DNA of 18,980 nucleotides. It comes from Acidithiobacillus montserratensis. Its GTDB lineage: Bacteria; Pseudomonadota; Gammaproteobacteria; Acidithiobacillales; Acidithiobacillaceae. A program made the position numbers and the translations under genes. The notes under the pieces were generated by a model that was not told the origin of the DNA, searched no databases, and was given only the letters and a program-made list of their open reading frames with translations. Positions 15,804 through 18,980 of this stretch are shown piece by piece. The stretch lies in contig NZ_JABBOU010000058.1 of the NCBI RefSeq assembly GCF_018853465.1, forward strand, positions 1 through 18,980. Reading direction: 5' to 3'. Positions within the stretch are counted from its first letter, which is position 1. Each line of letters begins with the position of its first letter.

Positions 15804-15835
15804 GGCGAGTGATCAATCCACAATTTTCACTCGCC
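15804..15835 (+). other. Intra-operon stem-loop between soxA and the DUF302 gene
   Basis: GGCGAGTGA (15804-15812) pairs perfectly with TCACTCGCC (15827-15835) around a 14-base loop. There is no T tract after the stem, so full termination is unlikely. Together with the hairpin before soxA it could divide the sox transcript into segments of differing stability. Confidence 0.6.
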
Positions 15836-15866
15836 CTCACCACTACCAGAATCTATGGGGAATACC

Positions 15867-16394
15867 ATGAACGCGAAGAAATCACTGCTGCTGTCGGCAG
15901 CCCTCTGTGCAGGATTAGGTCTGGCTGGCCTGGCTCAAGGCGCTGAAATACCCTCGACGGTAGCCGGAATGCCACCCATCAACACCGCCAGCCCACTGTA
16001 TATTGTCAATGTGCAAAAGGGCGTGACTCCGGCGCAAATCAAAATGGGCATCCAGAGTGGCGCCGAAGCAGAAAACATGAATGTCGTCGGCACACTGGAT
16101 GTTCAGGAGGGGCTCAAGGAAAGGGGCATCAAAAGCAATCAGCCCTATGTCATCTACGAAGTCTGCAACCTGGTGCTGGGCGCAAAAATCCTTAAAAGCA
16201 CACCGGAATTCGGGGCTTTTGCACCCTGTAAAATTGTCATGTACGAACAGGGTGGACAACTGAAACTCATGACTTATCTGCCCACTTTTGCCCTGAAATA
16301 TTTCCCGAAAGATCCGGAATCCGCCAAAGTGGCCCAGGAACTGGATCATCAGATTATTACCGTGATGAAGCAAGCCGCTGCTGGCGGGCTTTAA
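15867..16394 (+). CDS. Exported DUF302-family protein within the sox operon
   Basis: The 175-residue product is chosen from ATG 15867, which has GGGGA six bases upstream; an ATG at 15855 lacks a ribosome binding site. A signal peptide covers about residues 1-25 (hydrophobic core LLLSAALCAGLGLAGL, ending AQGA). The mature part has the DUF302 signature: YVIYEVCN, then AFAPCKIVMYE, then a conserved LMTYLPTF segment. Two cysteines, in YEVCN and APCKI, are in the positions usual for the family. DUF302 proteins occur beside many sulfur and metal genes but have no agreed biochemical role. The operon position between soxA and soxB implies a periplasmic function in thiosulfate oxidation, possibly with sulfur or haem intermediates; this is inference. 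Confidence 0.88.
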   Translation: MNAKKSLLLSAALCAGLGLAGLAQGAEIPSTVAGMPPINTASPLYIVNVQKGVTPAQIKMGIQSGAEAENMNVVGTLDVQEGLKERGIKSNQPYVIYEVCNLVLGAKILKSTPEFGAFAPCKIVMYEQGGQLKLMTYLPTFALKYFPKDPESAKVAQELDHQIITVMKQAAAGGL

Positions 16395-16413
16395 TTCACA
16401 CCGGAGGATTCCA

Positions 16414-18141
16414 ATGAATTTAAGTAGACGTGATTTCATGCAATTGATGGGTATTGCCGGAGCCGGGAGTTTTTTGACCCGGGGAGCCGTGCAATCCGCC
16501 TGGGGAGCCGATGCGGATCCTTATGAAATTCCTGATTACGGCAATGTTACCCTGCTGCATATGACGGATTCCCATGCTCAGCTGCTGCCGGTCTGGTGGC
16601 GGGAGCCCGATACCAATATCGGCGTAGGCCCGGTGCTGAATCAGGTTCCCCACCTTTGTGGTCAGTGGATGCTGGATTATTACGGCGTAGCCACTCCGCC
16701 CTCCAGCAAATATGCCTATTCCTGCCTGGACTTCGACACCCTAGCCCACAAGTACGGAAAAATTGGCGGCTATGCGCATATTGCCAGCCTGGTCAAACGC
16801 TATCGCCAACAACGGGGCGACAAGGTTCTGCTACTGGACGGTGGCGACACCTGGCAAGGTTCAGCGACCAGTCTCTGGACCAAGGGGGCGGATATGGTCG
16901 GAGCCCAGAATTTACTGGGTATTGATGATTTCGTGGGCCACTGGGAATTTACCTACGGGCAGGATCAGGTGCAGCATCTGGTCAAAACCCAGCTCAAGGC
17001 CAATTTCCTGGCCCAGAACGTATTCAGCAACACCTGGCAGGAACTGGTTTTCAAACCCTACCATATCCATGAGGTCAGCGGTCGCAAAATTGCCGTTATC
17101 GGCCAGGCTTTTCCCTTTACGCCCATTGCCAACCCGGGTTACATGATTCCCGACTGGGGCTTTGGCATTCATACCGAGCACATGCAGAAAATGGTAACGG
17201 AATGCCGCGAACAGCAGCATGCTGATCTGGTGGTGGTCCTCTCGCATAACGGCGCCGATGTGGATAAGAAAATGGCCGCCATGGTCAAAGGTATCGACAT
17301 CATCCTGGGCGGGCACACCCACGACATCATGGGTCCCAAGCCTTTCATGGTCGGCAAGACACTGATCATCAACACCAGCACCAACGGCAAAATTCTCGCG
17401 CGTTTTGACCTGGACGTGGGCAAGGGCAAGCTCAATGGCTGGCGTTTCCATTATCTGCCGGTATTCTCCAACCTGATCAAGGAAGATGCGGAGATGGCGG
17501 ACTATATCCATAAGGTTCGCAGTCCGTATCAAGAGAAACTGGCCCAACCCCTGGCCACCACGGAGAGCCTGCTGTACCGGCGCGACAACTTCAACGGCAG
17601 CTTCGACCAGCTGCTCTGTGATGCGCTGCGCGATGAGATGGATTGCGAGGCGTCTTTCTCGCCGGGCTTCCGCTGGGGCTATTGCAAACTCCCCGGTGAA
17701 ACCATCACCATGGAAGACGTGATGGGCCAGACCGCCATCACCTATCCCCAGGTCACGGTCAACACCTACACCGGCGAGCAGATCAAGAACATCATGGAGC
17801 AGGTGGCCGATAACATTTTCAATCCGAACCCCTATTACCAACAGGGTGGGGATATGATCCGGGTCGGGAATATTCAGTATGATTTCAATCCCGACGAGAA
17901 AATCTACCATCGCTGCAGCAACATGCGGATTGGCGGAAAGCCCATGTCCGCCAGCAAAAAATACAAGGTGGCGGGATGGGCAGCCATGCAGCCGGTGGAA
18001 GGTAAACCGGTCTGGGAGGTTTTTTCAAAGTGGCTGCAATCCAAAAAGCATGTCCGCGTCGACAAATTGGATCTGCCGGTGCTCAACAAGGATATGCAAA
18101 GCAATAAAGGGATTGCTTTCCCGAAAATGTATCAACTCTAA
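16414..18141 (+). CDS. soxB: SoxB, di-manganese sulfate thiohydrolase
   Basis: SoxB hydrolyses the terminal sulfone from SoxY-bound thiosulfate and releases sulfate in the periplasm. The 575-residue protein starts with a twin-arginine signal (SRRDFMQLMG, Arg5-Arg6). Metal and active-site motifs of the 5'-nucleotidase-like superfamily are in order: TDSHAQ (Asp52, His54), LDGGDTWQG (Asp145), VGHWEFTYG (about 174-182, characteristic of SoxB), LSHNGAD and GGHTHD. The C-terminal nucleotidase-like domain is complete. CGGAGGA precedes the ATG at a suitable distance. It is the last gene of the operon and is followed by a strong terminator. Confidence 0.97.
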   Translation: MNLSRRDFMQLMGIAGAGSFLTRGAVQSAWGADADPYEIPDYGNVTLLHMTDSHAQLLPVWWREPDTNIGVGPVLNQVPHLCGQWMLDYYGVATPPSSKYAYSCLDFDTLAHKYGKIGGYAHIASLVKRYRQQRGDKVLLLDGGDTWQGSATSLWTKGADMVGAQNLLGIDDFVGHWEFTYGQDQVQHLVKTQLKANFLAQNVFSNTWQELVFKPYHIHEVSGRKIAVIGQAFPFTPIANPGYMIPDWGFGIHTEHMQKMVTECREQQHADLVVVLSHNGADVDKKMAAMVKGIDIILGGHTHDIMGPKPFMVGKTLIINTSTNGKILARFDLDVGKGKLNGWRFHYLPVFSNLIKEDAEMADYIHKVRSPYQEKLAQPLATTESLLYRRDNFNGSFDQLLCDALRDEMDCEASFSPGFRWGYCKLPGETITMEDVMGQTAITYPQVTVNTYTGEQIKNIMEQVADNIFNPNPYYQQGGDMIRVGNIQYDFNPDEKIYHRCSNMRIGGKPMSASKKYKVAGWAAMQPVEGKPVWEVFSKWLQSKKHVRVDKLDLPVLNKDMQSNKGIAFPKMYQL

Positions 18142-18168
18142 GCAGCTTCAGGTGACGAGCAGCATTCG

Positions 18169-18195
18169 CCAGCGGCATCTGCCGCTGGTTTTTTT
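18169..18195 (+). terminator. Strong rho-independent terminator of the sox operon
   Basis: CCAGCGGC (18169-18176) pairs perfectly with GCCGCTGG (18181-18188) around the four-base loop ATCT and is followed by seven T bases. It lies 28 bases after the soxB stop codon. Confidence 0.95.
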
Positions 18196-18243
18196 ATGGG
18201 GAAAACAAAGTCCTGTAGCCATATCTCCCCACTTCACCGGATT

Positions 18244-18271
18244 TTGTCTCGACCTGTCCTCATGCTAGACT
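18244..18271 (+). promoter_or_regulatory. Possible extended -10 sigma70 promoter for mreB
   Basis: TTGTCT (18244-18249) and TAGACT (18266-18271) are 16 bases apart, and the -10 box is preceded by TGC, giving an extended -10 element. A transcript would have a leader of about 80 bases before mreB. The match is moderate. Confidence 0.4.
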
Positions 18272-18345
18272 GCGCACTGATTTTTGCGGCCTGGAAGTGA
18301 CGATTGGCTTTTTCATGTCCCGGGCGCGTCTCCCTCTGCATATAA

Positions 18346-18980
<635 letters not shown>

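Noticed and set aside
16912..17910. A 332-codon minus-strand open frame inside soxB.
   Set aside because: It is a shadow of soxB, which is complete with all metal-binding motifs. Long antisense frames are common in genes of this composition.

Overview
The window looks like a chromosomal segment of an autotrophic, acidophilic sulfur oxidiser, most likely an Acidithiobacillus of the A. thiooxidans / A. caldus type. I infer this from the gene set and order (a rhd-tusA-dsrE-hdrC block, and a soxXYZA-hyp-soxB operon behind a sigma54-type two-component system). No database search was possible.

Layout. Positions 1-2081 (minus strand) hold the upstream end of a cytoplasmic sulfur-trafficking / sHdr operon: rhodanese, TusA, DsrE, HdrC, then the first 40 codons of the next gene. 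Positions 2153-7761 (minus) hold moaA and a three-subunit membrane molybdoenzyme resembling the sulfite dehydrogenase SoeABC. Positions 7940-8245 hold a small unknown gene divergent from soeA. Positions 8254-8748 (minus) hold moaC. Positions 8809-13243 (plus) hold a secreted tandem PhnD-like binding protein, a histidine kinase and an NtrC-family response regulator. Positions 13572-18141 (plus) hold soxX-soxY-soxZ-soxA-DUF302-soxB, closed by a strong terminator at 18169-18195. mreB starts at 18361 but breaks off near 18865 and runs directly into an oppositely oriented fragment of a RepA-like AAA ATPase gene.

How the parts fit. Sox enzymes would oxidise thiosulfate in the periplasm. No soxCD is present, so carrier-bound sulfane sulfur needs another outlet. 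Rhodanese/TusA/DsrE/sHdr would carry and oxidise sulfane sulfur to sulfite in the cytoplasm. SoeABC, with cofactor made by MoaA and MoaC, would oxidise sulfite to sulfate. The segment therefore encodes most of a thiosulfate-to-sulfate route plus its probable regulator.

The most interesting signal is regulatory. A perfect sigma54 promoter (TGGCAC-N5-TTGC-T, 8754-8769) precedes the sensor operon and a near-perfect one (TGGCAC-N5-CTGC-T, 13506-13521) precedes soxX. The operon between them encodes a GAFTGA-containing sigma54 activator, which suggests an autoregulated circuit. Its candidate input module is a stand-alone protein with two PhnD-like domains, each carrying a cysteine at the equivalent ligand-loop position. 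Two stem-loops inside the sox operon and the mid-gene mreB junction also deserve attention.
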